DNA of 64,000 nucleotides from Astragalus membranaceus. Its lineage: Eukaryota; Streptophyta; Magnoliopsida; Fabales; Fabaceae. A model generated the notes under the pieces. It was not told the DNA's origin and ran no database searches. It worked only from the letters and a program-made list of their open reading frames with translations. Made by a program: the position numbers and the translations under genes. Below are positions 1 to 11,444 of the stretch, one piece after another. The stretch covers positions 73,357,247 through 73,421,246 of the forward strand of contig CM076847.1 in assembly GCA_039519185.1 (NCBI GenBank). Direction: 5' to 3'. Within the stretch, counting starts at the first letter, position 1. Every line of letters begins with the position of its first letter.

Positions 1-708
<708 letters not shown>

Positions 709-920
709 GATCAATTAAAGAACCCGACCACTCTGTGAATTTACGAGGAAATCTCTGTTTCATTTATAATATAACAATGTAGATCCAATGAGCTTATGTA
801 GCCGGTGCGAATCAATTTGATGAATGAATCAAACAACAAATGCCATTTTTTGGAATATGATAACGATACTTACGATTCTATCCCCATGACCATAAGCATA
901 ACAAACAATAAATCTGCCCA
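709..920 (-). pseudogene. decayed B3-domain gene copy (two exon remnants)
   Basis: On the minus strand a block ending HGDRI directly before GTAAGT (donor near 873), then about 120 bp on a block starting RFPRKFTEW after a CAG acceptor (near 755), match exons 2 and 3 of the intact-looking B3 gene at 1836-3411 in sequence, order and splice-site placement. The second block meets a stop shortly after. It is most simply a tandem duplicate that has decayed; no first exon was found for it. Confidence 0.6.
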
Positions 921-1835
921 ACTCATTGTCCTGCACAAGACAAATTGTACATATTATTTATATATGATCAATTATAACCTAAAGTTATAATTAAAACGCC
1001 CTGTTTGGTTAGCTAAAGTCAAAAGATACAATATACTTCTGTTGGCAGTCCTTTTTCGGTCAATTAGGTCTATAAAAGACACGCACACTCCTTTATTATA
1101 TATACAAATAAAACAATTCTATTTTCAACATATATTGAAACACCAATTATTAGTAAACAAAATATTGGTTGAAATTACAACCAGAAGTATGCCAAACAAA
1201 TTATTCTTAACCGTAGAATTAGCAAAAATTAGTAAAACTTCAAATACGATGTTTGTAATAGAAACTTCCATTTTTGGTCTTCAACATTCTGGCCAGTGGA
1301 TATCTCTTACAGCCTGCCAACAACAATGACATTATTAGAGTTACCAACCAAATACAAGACTGCCTTAAATATTTCAATCATCTAAAATTTCGATTTTCCT
1401 ATAACAGAATTTATACATTCAATTATATATAACCTCTATCCCATCATATTATTTATCGTACCAAAACTGATTCTGCAGAACCCTACCGAAATTTCAACCA
1501 TCCAGAATGTCGTCTGTTTCCCCTAGCACCGCTGAACTCATGTAACACATAAACGGCACAATGGAGAACTGGAGTGTTCTGGTCCGTGTCGAGAGGCTGT
1601 GGCGTGTCGCTGATCATGACCCTATCAAACCTCCATGTTTTATTGAAATAATCACATATAAATACAAATGTTTAACTGATTATAATGAATACAGAGATAT
1701 TGTTATCTCCCTAGATGTTTTCTATTTTTTAAAAATCAATTTTAACCCATTTAATCTAACAAATAAACAGTAACGTGTACAATATTTCAACATGATTGAA
1801 TATTAAGTTAAGATTAATCGGGCGCTAATACGAAC
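921..1835. other. interval between B3 copies; possible unresolved 3' exons
   Basis: The B3 gene at 1836-3411 ends at a splice donor, so its last exon or exons should lie here on the minus strand. Several short open stretches exist (for example around 1500-1640) but none gives a clear B3 C-terminal signature with matching splice phase. Nothing firm is called. Confidence 0.35.
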
Positions 1836-3411
1836 CTTGAAAAATAAAAAGTCCCCAGCATTTATGTTGTAATTTTTGGCAAATTCCACCCAGCCTTCAG
1901 TAAACCATACAGAACCATCAATTAAAGCCCACTCCACTGTCCAATGCATACCATCAGAAACAACCAAAGTAATCGGGTTTTGTAGTTGTCTACCAAATGT
2001 CATGGTAAAAGCATCCGGAACAACCTGTATATTATATACGTAACAAATTAAGATTGTAGGATGAAATTACAATATAACAACGTCACATAGTAATATCAAA
2101 AGTTCTTTTATAAAATGGACATACTAATTTTGTTGCGTAATCCCTTGAGACGATATGCTTGACAAATGATACCGGTAACTCATTTGGAGCATCCCGCTCC
2201 CATCCATATTGCATACCAGCTGCATTGTACATTACAACAGTAAAATGATCTTTGAATTTGTGCCTAAAATATAGTGTATCCAATACTTGGATGTCGTATG
2301 CTTCTCTGAAACGATCGAACCCATCACCCAGCCAGATGTTACCATTGCGCCACTCCACCCTCAGAAACCACCTTTGAGCATCTTTGGTATCCAGAATCAC
2401 TGTTTGATCTATTAGGTAACCAAACCTCTCCGTGAATCTAGGAGGAAATTTCTGTATGATTTATATTATAAGCATTACTTAGTCCGTTTACTATTATACT
2501 AAATATAAGAGAAGAATGAGATTTGCATATCAAGACTTACAATTCTGTCGCCACGACCACCATGATATCTGATAACAAAGCTGTTGAAATCAAAGTCCTG
2601 TATGGGACAGAATAAAAAGAAAAACTCTTTCAACGCATCCAATTTATTAATAATATCTAAGATGAATATATGTACAAATTAAATAAGGTTAATTACATAA
2701 GCAAAATCCTACATTTCTTATTGTCCATTAGGTTAACAAACATCAGTTACATATAAGTAGCTTTCATAGTATGTAGTATTATTTAGTGTATCAACCAATG
2801 CTGACCTTAGACTCTCATTATCATGACATAAAGTTAAACATATTCAATAAACATCAACGATAGTGAAAATCATATCTATATCACCAACATTACCCAAAAC
2901 AGTTTCTTTGACACCTTTTTTCTAATTTTATTAGGAGGGATTTCGACGGTGGCCTTAAATGTAAGTACGAACCTGACCCTTATTTTGTGTTTTCTTTTCA
3001 CTTTCAGATCCATCTACTGCTCATATGGTCTCACATCCAATTTTCTTTACACCTTTTCAGTTTTGTGTTTTTTTAATTCTTGAATTCTAAAACATATTTC
3101 TAGCTAACGTATTTGCCTAATTAGGAAAAACATGACTGGAACCGAACACTACAATAATCGCACAGAACACCACAACATTAACATCATTCACAATCTGTAT
3201 ATTTCTAACAAGGTTTTCTTCAAGATTATTTGGCTTAATCTGAAAACAGGGCAACTTAATAATACCTAAATTGCTTTACCCCTAAATTAAACCCAATAAG
3301 ATTTGATTCGTTAACGCATACCTCGGTGAGTGTTTCCGGAGCAGTTCGTTGAGCATCCCTTCTCGATAGCGGCTTCGCATGACTTGAAGAAGATGCATAG
3401 TGTGTAGCCAT
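1836..3411 (-). CDS. B3-domain DNA-binding protein, four exons resolved (3' end open)
   Basis: Plant B3 proteins are nuclear DNA-binding factors. Four minus-strand exons fit with phase-0 junctions: exon 1 3411-3322 (ATG, starts MATHYASSSS, donor GTATGC), exon 2 2597-2541 (acceptor CATACAG, donor GTAAGT), exon 3 2451-2125 (acceptor CATACAG, donor GTATGT) and exon 4 2024-1836 (acceptor TATACAG, donor GTTCGT). This gives 221 residues before an unresolved last exon. Exons 2-3 hold one B3 domain (FPPRFTERFGYL, WFLRVEW, WLGDGFDRF), exon 4 most of a second (FTMTFGRQL, WTVEWALIDG, WFTEGWVEFAKNY, GDFLFFK). The clean splice phases argue for a working or recently working gene. The B3 and intron calls are read from sequence; the target genes are unknown. 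Confidence 0.72.
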
Positions 3412-3679
3412 TCCTGATCAAAAGCAACACCAGTAGATGATTCAGTCTAGAGGACTGTGTATCGAAACTGGATGTTTAGGATCTGGGACGGCGACGGTGA
3501 GAATGATTGAGGGGAAACTCACGTTGGGAAATTCGAAAAGGGATTTTAGGGTTTTCTGAAAGGTGAATAAATGAATCGTAGTAGTATGGAGCCGTAAATG
3601 GTTCCCCTCCAGTCAGTTTTCCAACCAACGATTTCAACTCATCACCTCTCTCAAACCCTTAAAATTCGAAACCAAAAAC
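3412..3679. other. 5' flank of the B3 gene
   Basis: Sequence upstream of the minus-strand ATG at 3411. It should hold the leader and core promoter of the B3 gene. No clear TATA box was picked out. The stretch abuts an LTR remnant, so the promoter region may be partly transposon-derived. Confidence 0.4.
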
Positions 3680-4109
3680 GAAGAGGAAAAATGGAAGTAA
3701 ATTTACCTAGCTATGAAGGATGGAAGTCGAAGCGAAGATGATGATGGTGATCACAATCTTAGGGTTTCGGTGAGTCCTCCTTCTCTTCTTCTTCTCCGTT
3801 TCTTCTCTTTAATCTTTTCTTCTTTTCTCTTCTCCTCTGTCTCGACTTCTCTTCTTTCTTTCCTTTCTCAATTTTCTTTCTTTTCTTTCTTATATAATTC
3901 TTATATAAGTTATTAATAATAACTTATGTGGCTGAATTCCCAAACTAACCCCACTCAAATCCTTAATTCCCTAATAAGTCCTATTTAACTCCACAACTCA
4001 TTAACAATCAAACTAATTTCATAAACTCAATAATTTTAACATAATCATAAATAATTAAATAAATTGAACATCAAAATAATTCACTTAGTTATTTTGGAGA
4101 TGTTACAAT
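3680..4109 (-). mobile_element. truncated LTR of a gypsy-type element
   Basis: Read on the minus strand the block starts TGTAACATCTCC at 4109, like the solo LTR start (TGTAACATCCCC) at 11445, continues AT-rich, has a TATATAAG-type box near 3903-3896, and then a purine-rich leader, which is the order expected of U3 and R. The 3' end of the LTR is not found; it fades into the B3 upstream region. No target duplication could be paired, so this is a truncated remnant. Confidence 0.5.
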
Positions 4110-4255
4110 AGCCACGTGGCACTTACATGTAACGTGGTGGGCAAACACATGACTTCCATGTATGGCGTAATGTCACACGATACACTTAAATATACAACAT
4201 CTATTTTGTTAATTCATAAAAAAAATTGTCACTTTCTAATTTACAAGTGAATGTC

Positions 4256-4287
4256 GACCCGTGCAGCGCACGGGTCATACATACTAG
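4256..4287 (+). mobile_element. Helitron 3' terminus (hairpin plus CTAG)
   Basis: A GC-rich hairpin in AT-rich DNA, with 9-bp arms GACCCGTGC and GCACGGGTC around a 3-base loop (4256-4276), is followed after seven bases by CTAG (4284-4287) and then T. Helitrons end in a short hairpin a few bases before CTRR and insert between A and T, so this fits. The 5' end (expected to start TC) was not identified, so the element length is unknown and it is certainly non-autonomous here. Confidence 0.6.
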
Positions 4288-4533
4288 TTGCCATCATGGG
4301 GCATCCGTATTTGGTCAAAAAAATCATGGGGCATTCGTATATTAAATTAAGAAATTAAAGTACAAGATAATTTTCAAATGCTTTCATGAAAATAGTTTAA
4401 TAAACTCATCGTAATATTGAATTGCCAAAGGCACGAATATGCATCTTCATTTTTAAGTACAATTATATTAATCTAGTATTTCTTAGTAGTTTTTAGTTGT
4501 ACAATTATATTAAACAAAATTAGTTACAATTAT

Positions 4534-4862
4534 ATTAAACAAAATTAGTAGTAAATAAAAATATACTACTTTGTACAATTATATTAAACAAAATTGGTAC
4601 CTTTTTTCGTTACAAACCAAATTTGGTACCTGTTACCTAATAATTTTAATTTTTAGTAAGTTTTATTATATACTTAGTTTATGTCACCATATGTGTATAT
4701 ATATAATATTAAACAAAATTAGTAGTAAATAAAAATATACTACTTTGTACAATTATATTAAACAAAATTGGTACCTTTTTTCGTTACAAACCAAATTTGG
4801 TACCTGTTACCTAATAATTTTAATTTTTAGTAAGTTTTATTATATACTTAGTTTATGTCACC

Positions 4863-4881
<19 letters not shown>
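4534..4881. repeat. 174-bp direct tandem duplication (two copies)
   Basis: A block starting at AAACAAAATTAGTAG and containing the landmark TACTACTTTG recurs with a period of 174 bp (landmark at 4564 and 4738). The copies are nearly identical, so the duplication is recent. It is AT-rich and non-coding. A related line is picked up again after the MULE insertion at about 6420. Confidence 0.85.

Positions 4882-4955
<74 letters not shown>
4870..4955. repeat. (TA)n microsatellite
   Basis: About 85 bases of TA dinucleotides at the end of the second tandem copy. The first tandem copy has only a short TA run at the same place, so the tract has expanded. It also served as the insertion target of the following MULE. 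Confidence 0.95.
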
Positions 4956-4958
<3 letters not shown>

Positions 4959-5291
4959 TAAATAGCATTTTTGGTCATTTATGTTTGCTCCAGATTTCAC
5001 TTTGGTCTTTTATCTTTTTTTTGGTCCGTTTTGGTCCCTCATGTTTCATTTTGGTTCCTGACGTTAGTTTTGACTAACGGACGCCACGTTGGCAGTTAAC
5101 TGCTGACGTGGCGTCCGTTATTCATTAATGACATGGCAAAAAAAATATTATTTAATTTAAATTCACAATTACACATCAGAAAAGAAAATTTAACAAAAAA
5201 CAAATAACATAAACAATGAAAAACAAATAACAAAAAACAAATAACATAAACAATTCTTGAACAACAACAACACCAGAAACGAAGAACACAG

Positions 5292-5366
<75 letters not shown>

Positions 5367-6393
5367 ATAACATAAATTGTTCATCTTCAATCTTCACCAA
5401 AGAACAAAACGAAGAACCAATTTGAAGAAACGAATCTGAAGAACAAAACGAAGAACCAATTTGAAGAACCAATTTCGCTCAGAACAAAACAAAGAACAAA
5501 ACTAGAAAACAAAGAACAAAACCAGAAAAAACAAAGAACAAAGAACAAAAACAAAGAACAACACTGAAACAGATCTGTTCATCTTCGATTTCGTCTCCGT
5601 TTTCGTTCGATTTGGGATATTGGCACAGATCTGGGTTCTGATTTCTTCTTCTCTGTGCAGATCTGAGTTCCAAATCTGGGTTCTCTGTTGATGCTCATTT
5701 GTTTCATTTTAGTTCTCTCTGTTTTTCCTTGGTTTGATTTTGGTCCCTCTCATTGTTTGTGTTGTTTCATTTTGGTCCCTTTCAGATCTGGAAAAACTAA
5801 CGAATTAAAAAATACAGATCTGGATCCAGAAACAATACAGAAAAAATTGGATTCAAACCCACAAAATCAAACCCAACATCCTCAAAACGCACTCTCTTCC
5901 ATCCTTCTCCCATTTTCGAAACCCACTCTCTTCCATTCTTCTCCCATTTTCGAACTCGTTTCGTTGTTTCCTCTGGGTTTTAGTTTGTTCGATTCTGGAT
6001 TTGGGTTTTAGTTTGTGGGTTTTGGTGGTGGAATGATGGACGGATGGTGGTGAGAAATTGATGATGGTGGTGATGTTAGTTAAATTAATGTTAGTTTTTA
6101 GTTAAATTAATGTTAGTTTTTCTAATTTGTTTTTAGTTTTTATCATTAAAAAAGTTAATGCTTATGTGTAATTTATTTACAATTAAATAATATTTTTTTT
6201 GCCACGTCATTAATGAATAACGGACGCCACGTCAGCAGTTAACTGTCAGCATGGCGTCCGTTAGTCAAAACTGACGTCAGGGACCAAAATGAAACGAAAA
6301 TGAAACATGAGGGATCAAAACGGACCAAAAAAAAGATAAATGACCAAAGTGAAATCTGAAGCAAACATAAATGACCAAAAGTGCTATTTAGCC
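4956..6393. mobile_element. Mutator-like foldback element (non-autonomous), 1438 bp
   Basis: The ends are long inverted repeats of more than 200 bp: left GACTAAATAGCATTTTTGG, right the inverse of GGCTAAATAGCACTTTTGG. They include the shared block with GGACGCCACGT and CAGTTAACTG. Both flanks carry the 9-bp sequence ATATATATA, the duplication size expected for Mutator, although it falls in TA-repeat DNA and is therefore weak proof alone. The interior is non-coding, with CAA repeats and repeated GAACAAAAC and CAGATCTG words. No transposase is present, so it depends on a helper element. Confidence 0.8.
5293..5366. repeat. (CAA)n microsatellite inside the foldback element
   Basis: Some 24 uninterrupted CAA trinucleotides. 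On the minus strand they read as homopolymer valine or leucine stretches, which are artefacts and not genes. Confidence 0.95.
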
Positions 6394-6723
6394 ATATATA
6401 TAATACTATTATGTTTACAAAATTGGTACTTGTTACCGAAAAAATGATGTTATTTAGTTTATGATGTTTTATTTGACTTGATATAAATATAATTATGCAA
6501 TCATATACCTTTATCCATAATATTAGATTCAATTACAAGTTTACTCCCTAACGGAAATAACAAATGCACCTTGAAACTATATTACTACTATAAATAATTT
6601 TATATGACCCTATTAACAAATGTCAATGGGTCAACCCGTATACTGGACTTTTTAACGGCCCTATTAACTTATGAGTTTTGAACCCAAGATTAGGGGTGTG
6701 CATGGTTTGGCCCATACTTCGAA
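6394..6723. other. intergenic remnant, no gene seen
   Basis: The stretch resumes the AT-rich sequence interrupted by the foldback element (words such as AAATTGGTAC and GTTACC recur from 4600-4830) and then runs to the end of the minus-strand MULE. No coding or RNA feature is supported. Confidence 0.5.
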
Positions 6724-6986
6724 CAACCCCCCTCTACTCAGTGGACATCCCCAAATTTTAAAATTCTCAAATTGCCCTCACGTGGGATACACGTAGACAT
6801 TGTTCCTATATCAGGTTCAGGGGATAAAGTTCGAACCAGTTTGGCACTTGCTTACTGAGTATAGAAAAAAACATGGTTTGGTGCATAACTACCGAATCAG
6901 TTCGACACTTGCTTACCGAGTATAAAAAAATGGGGTGTCTGGTAATCAAGTTCTTGGTCATTCTAGTAATCACGTCTTTCTGTTCC

Positions 6987-7507
6987 ACCGCTAATTTGTT
7001 ATTGAATGTGATGAGGACATGGATGCCAAAAGTGCCAATAAAGGGCGCAAACAGGTTACTTTTGAACCCGGAGATTGGGTTTGGATTCATATGAGGAAAG
7101 AAAGGTTTCCATCACACAGGAAATCTAAGTTAATGCTTAGGGGCGATGGCCCTTTTCAAGTGATTGCCAAAGTCAACGATAATGCTTATAATGTTGACCT
7201 TCCCGGTGAGTATGATGTTAGTGCCACTTTCAATGTTGCTGACTTGTCTCCTTTTGATGTAGGTGATGAAGATTTCAATTCGAGGTCGAATTCTCCTCAA
7301 GAGGGAGGGAATGATGAGGACATGGAGCACCAAAATGTCATTCAAAGCTTAGGAGGTCCAATGACTAGGGCAAGGTCAAAGAGAGTCCAAGAAGGCTTAG
7401 TCCAATTCATGACTAAGGCCATTGCAAAAGAGGGCAACAATGTAATATTAATTGCACCAAAAACTATGTTCGTCATACAAGCTATGGAGGAGGCGCAATT
7501 TGCATGA
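6987..7507 (+). pseudogene. Ty3/gypsy integrase C-terminal tail (fragment)
   Basis: The open frame reads ANKGRKQVTFEPGDWVW, HMRKERFP, RGDGPFQVI and ATFNVADLSPFD, the standard end of plant Ty3/gypsy polyproteins after the integrase core, where this tail contacts target DNA. About 162 residues are intact to the stop. The integrase core, reverse transcriptase and gag are absent upstream. It is a 3' fragment sitting inside a MULE. Lineage is probably chromovirus-like, but the tail alone does not settle it. Confidence 0.8.
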
Positions 7508-8063
7508 CAAAGGCGCCAAAGTTATTTCATTTTATTAAATAAAAAGTGCATGTGACCAATTGATTTATTTGGGACCAAGGCACTAAGTTATTTCATTTCA
7601 AGTCATTTTTTTAGTGTGTTTAATCCACTTCAAGTGGTGTGTGTGGCACATATTTGTGTGAATTGATGGAGTCAACAAACTTGCTGATCAAGAAAGGAAA
7701 ACTTGCTAACCAAGAAAACTTGCTAATCAAGAAAGGCAATCAGAGAAAAAAGAAAATGCAAGATCCTAATCATTAATGACGCATTCAATGCCAAATCAGC
7801 TAGAATATTTTCTTGCAATTGTTTTGACTAGTATTCTTGTAATTTTTGAATACCCTTTATTTCCTTTCATTTGTATTCAGCAAGAACCTCCCTTATTATA
7901 AATAGGGAGTTTAAGTGTCAATGAAAGGAAGAAAAAACTTTATCAAAGATTTTGAGTTCATACTCTTTGGTTCTGGAGTGGACCAGTTTATTCGATCTTA
8001 TCAAGAATTCTTTTTCTTGTGGTGATCCTCACACTCATAGGCTTATCTTTGTCTTGGATTAGA
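7508..8063 (+). mobile_element. LTR-like 3' end of the gypsy fragment
   Basis: Non-coding sequence follows the polyprotein stop and carries a TATA box (7897-7905) and a leader-like stretch, as in a 3' LTR with U3 then R/U5. A precise TG start and CA end were not fixed. The 5' LTR is not in the window, so this copy is truncated. Confidence 0.5.
7897..7905 (+). promoter_or_regulatory. TATA box in LTR
   Basis: TATAAATAG sits in the middle of the LTR-like block, roughly where U3 should end. It would have driven transcription of the gypsy element. Confidence 0.5.
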
Positions 8064-8299
8064 CTAAGGTGGCACCCCTAACCTAAACACCATCTTCTTC
8101 ACGAATTCAGCAACCGATTCATTCTTCTCGTTAGTGCCAAAACTGTTCCTAAATTCCCCATCCCTAAACCCATGAAATTCCTCACACCCTTTTCCCCTTT
8201 GTTTATCCTTTTTACATCTAAAAACACAAAAATATAAGTTGCAACCAGAATCTATATTGAAAATCAAAAGAATGACCAATTTCCACAACAAGGAGGCCA

Positions 8300-8701
8300 T
8301 CAGAATGGATGACCTTCACCGTAAGACATTAATGTGTGGTTATGTATTCCACACATCACAGTCAATATCCATCCATCACGTTTTTTGATAAACTTTTCTT
8401 TTAGCCTAAACTTGCAACAACATTTTCTACTCCCGGTTGAACCCAAATGGGCATACTTGTATTTTCCTGTTTTTTCACAAACCAATACACAGTATTCTTT
8501 CCCTGACCTTCGTCCGTTGTCAGACCGGGATATGACAATCACCATACCAAGAGTCCGCGCAATAGAACGTACATATAGGAGCAAGTCATCACGAGTAGCA
8601 AAGACTTGATCGGTTTGGAATGAACTCGTTTGATCTACAACCATTAAATCAACTTGGGAACCACTTTCAGCCATTTTAGGACCTAAAAAAGGGGGGATCA
8701 A
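8300..8701 (-). pseudogene. FAR1-type zinc-finger N-terminus of a MULE transposase
   Basis: The 133-residue frame shows a FAR1/WRKY-GCM1-type DNA-binding segment: GMVIVISRSDNGRRSGKEYC, VCEKTGKY, RKCCCKFRLKEKF and GWILTVMCGIHNHTL, with the Cys and His residues spaced for a zinc finger. It matches the gene start at 9969 in the opposite orientation. It ends just after GEGHPF, where the plus-strand copy continues into the catalytic domain, so the catalytic part is lost. It would have bound element ends. Confidence 0.75.
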
Positions 8702-9180
8702 ACATAGATGTTAAAAACAGAATTTCTGCATAATCAGTCAAACAGTACGGTTCAGACTCAAAAGATCGAACTGGTTCAGAACTTCCACACCGAACCACCC
8801 TTCAACAGACATCCCCTTAACAGGTTCAGACCTTAAAGATCCAAACCAGTTCAGACTTTTAGGTCCGAACTGGGCGCGATTTCAGGAAAAAAACCAGCAT
8901 ACGAACCAAAATGCGTGAAAATAAAGGAAAGAAATGAAGGGATATGCTACATACCGTAATATACTTGATAATGGGAGGCTGATTTGAGCAAAATAGGTGA
9001 GAAATATGAAAGGGTGTGGAGTGAGAATGATGAGAGGTTTAGGGGTTTAGGAGAGGGGGTGTGTTGGAGGAGAGGTGAAGAAGAAAGAAGAAGGATAAGA
9101 TTGGGTTTCAAAACATTGGTAGGGGTATTTTTGTCTTTTCATAAGGGGAGGGGGGTGTCTCTTGAGTAGGGAGGGGGTTG

Positions 9181-9830
9181 TATGAAGTTAGTGAACTGCA
9201 CCGCACTGCACCAAAAAAACCCAGACCATATATGGTGCAAGGACAAATTAAAAGCAATCCAATAATCCGAACTTGAATTTTTGGCCATGGCTTATCCCAC
9301 ACCCCTCCCTACTCACCCCACACCCCTTGACATGGTGATTTTACCAAATTAACCTTAACACTCAAAAAAATTCCAACCATATCCTTCATCCCTCTTCTTC
9401 TCCTCCAACTCCTACACACCCAACCCTAAATCCCAAACCTCCCATCTCTTCCACTCCTCTCTTTATCCACCATTTCTACATCATTACCCTTCTAATCATC
9501 TTCTCAACATTGGAAAACATCATAAGGTATTATCCCTACCTTACATTTTTCGTTTTAAACTCATTTAGTTGCTATTTTTGACTTGTTTTTTTTTCTATAA
9601 TCGCGCTCAATTAGGTTGGCCTCAACCGAAAGATTTCGGTTAGGCCCAACCGAACGCACAAAAATCACATTTGGGGGGTGTTTTTCAATTGGTCACTCGG
9701 TCAAGGGGAACCGAACACATTCGGTCAAGGTGAACCGAATGTGTTCGATTTAGGGCAGCCGAATAGACGTAATTACAGCAACTCCAGTAGCTTCTGTCTG
9801 AAATTTTCTTTTTATTACAAGATCATATAA
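9181..9830. other. spacer and 5' leader of the plus-strand MULE
   Basis: A second copy of the MULE end motif (CACCCCTCCCTACTCA, near 9300) marks the start of the plus-strand MULE. Between 9181 and 9295 the two MULEs are separated by a short unique piece. From about 9330 to 9830 no coding sequence is seen; it is probably the transposase promoter and leader. Confidence 0.45.
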
Positions 9831-10896
9831 ATGGCAGCAAATGATGCGTTGATGGTACTAGACTTTACGAGTTCGTTCACAACGGATAAGGTACGGAACA
9901 TTCATTCTTTTCATTATGTTTGATTTTCCTAAAAAGACATTGACATTTATTTATTTTCCCATTTTCAGTTGTTTGCAAATCGCGATGAGTTGTTGACATG
10001 GGTACGTAGCGTCGGCGGGTCTCTTGGCATGGTGATTGTGATATCTAGATCCGACACCGGAAATCGATCAGGTAAAGAATTTTGCACGTTGGTTTGTGAA
10101 AAAGGTGGAAATTATAGGACTAGTGTAGTTGAGGGAATAAACACTAGGAAATGTTGCTGTTAGTTTAGATTGAAAGGAAAATTTATCAAGAAGCTCAGAG
10201 GATGGATTTTGAGGGTTATGTGTGGAACACATAACCATGAAGTGGAGACTTATGGTGAAGGTCATCCGTACAGTGGTAGATTAACTGAGGAAGAGGAGGA
10301 AGTGGTGAATAGAATGACTAAGAATCATATTCCGCCTAATCTCATACTTAGTGAACTCAAGACCATGAAGCCTAAAGATAGTTGTACCACTCTAAAGCAA
10401 ATATACAACTGTCGTTCAAGGCAACGATTGAGTATGCGTGACGGTAGGACTGAGCTCGACAATTGATGAATTCGCTGGAGCGTGATAAATATGTTTACTG
10501 GTCCCGAGTTGCAGAAGGCACTAATGTTGTCAAAGACATGTTTTGGGCACATCCAGATTCCATTGAGCTTCTCAACACATTCCCAATTGTATTGTTGATT
10601 GATTCCACGTATAAGACCAACCGCTATAGGTATCCGTTGGTTGAGATCGTTGGTGTAACCTCAATCGAGAAGGATTTTTTGGTTGCATTTGCTTATGTGA
10701 ATTTTGATAGGTTGGATAACTATGCATGGGTTTGTGAGAAATTAAAAGGTTTATTTAGGAGACAGGATGAATTGCCAAAGGTTATACTTAATGATAACGA
10801 GGAAGGTCTGATGAATGCTCTGTCAGCTGTATTTCCATCATCTACAAAGTTGTTGTGTCAATTTCACATTAAAAAGAATGTGATGGCCAGAGCTAA
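9831..10896 (+). pseudogene. MULE transposase with FAR1-type finger, cut by LTR insertion
   Basis: Exon 1 9831-9890 (ATG, MAANDALMVLDF) splices in phase 0 via GTACGG and TTTCAG to exon 2 at 9969. The FAR1-type finger follows (VISRSDTGNRSGKEFC, MCGTHNHEV), then the MULE catalytic region with the first acidic residue in LLIDSTYKTNRYRYP, the second region ILNDNEEGLMNAL, and the C..H pair in LLCQFHIKKNV. The frame is broken by an in-frame TAG at 10161, a frame change near 10460, and insertion of the LTR element at 10897, which removes the last catalytic acid. In life it would cut and paste Mutator-like ends. It is now dead. Confidence 0.85.
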
Positions 10897-11060
10897 TGAT
10901 AAACTCCAATTAAGTGCATTTTTAGAAACACTTTTGGGTCATTTTTAGAGCAGTTATTACTAGTTATATAAATTATTGATATAATTTGCTCTTTATTTTG
11001 CAGAAGGGAAGAAAATATGAAAAGAAGAATTAAAGTTCAATTTTAAGTCACTTTATATGT

Positions 11061-11061
11061 A

Positions 11062-11095
<34 letters not shown>

Positions 11096-11100
11096 CATAC
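11061..11100. repeat. (TG)n(TA)n microsatellite in LTR
   Basis: GT dinucleotides followed by TA. The same site in the right LTR is a pure, longer TA tract (29560-29627), so the two LTRs have diverged here by repeat slippage. Confidence 0.9.
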
Positions 11101-11444
11101 ATATGTGGGCTTGGCAAATAAAAGGAAAGAGAATGGAAAGAAAAAGGCCACAAGGCCCAATTGCAAGTGTTAGCACAAATACATTGGCCCACGGCCAATT
11201 GGAGCAAGAAACCCACATAAATATGAAAGATAAAGTCAGCCCATGTGGAATTGAAGTGTTGGACCATAAGGAATTATTAAGGGAGCCGTTCACATATTGA
11301 AGGTTCAGCCGATATTCATAGTTCAATTGGTTTGCATGGAAAACCCCAGGCTTCTAATATAAGTAGTGCTAGAACGTGAATTAAGGGGATAGCCGCACTT
11401 TGAGAACAGAGCCGCAAAACAGTAGTGACGGCAACGCTGGAGGG

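Larger units (their letters stand above)
6724..9180 (-). mobile_element. MULE with FAR1-type gene start, interrupted by gypsy DNA
   Basis: The two outer edges are inverted relatives: CAACCCCCCTCTACTCAG at 6724 and the inverse of CAACCCCCTCCCTACTCA at 9180, each followed by a GACA-CCCC block. Between them on the minus strand lies a FAR1-type DNA-binding segment (8300-8701). The middle is taken by the 3' end of a Ty3/gypsy element (about 6987-8063), so the transposase core is missing. Flanking 9-bp repeats are not clear, so the exact ends are provisional. Confidence 0.5.

Noticed and set aside
3713..3916. Small plus-strand ORF with Leu/Phe/Ser-rich sequence
   Set aside because: Pyrimidine-rich leader of a minus-strand LTR remnant read in the wrong direction; no family match.
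4745..5077. Open frame with long Tyr-Ile runs
   Set aside because: It is a translation of the (TA)n tract and its flank; no domain and no start context.
5176..5472. Poly-valine and poly-leucine open frames on the minus strand
   Set aside because: They are translations of the (CAA)n repeat inside a foldback transposon.
9181..9295. Possible small RNA or tRNA gene between the two MULEs
   Set aside because: The paired words (GGTGCAGTGCGG-like) do not form a cloverleaf and lack A and B box promoter patterns.
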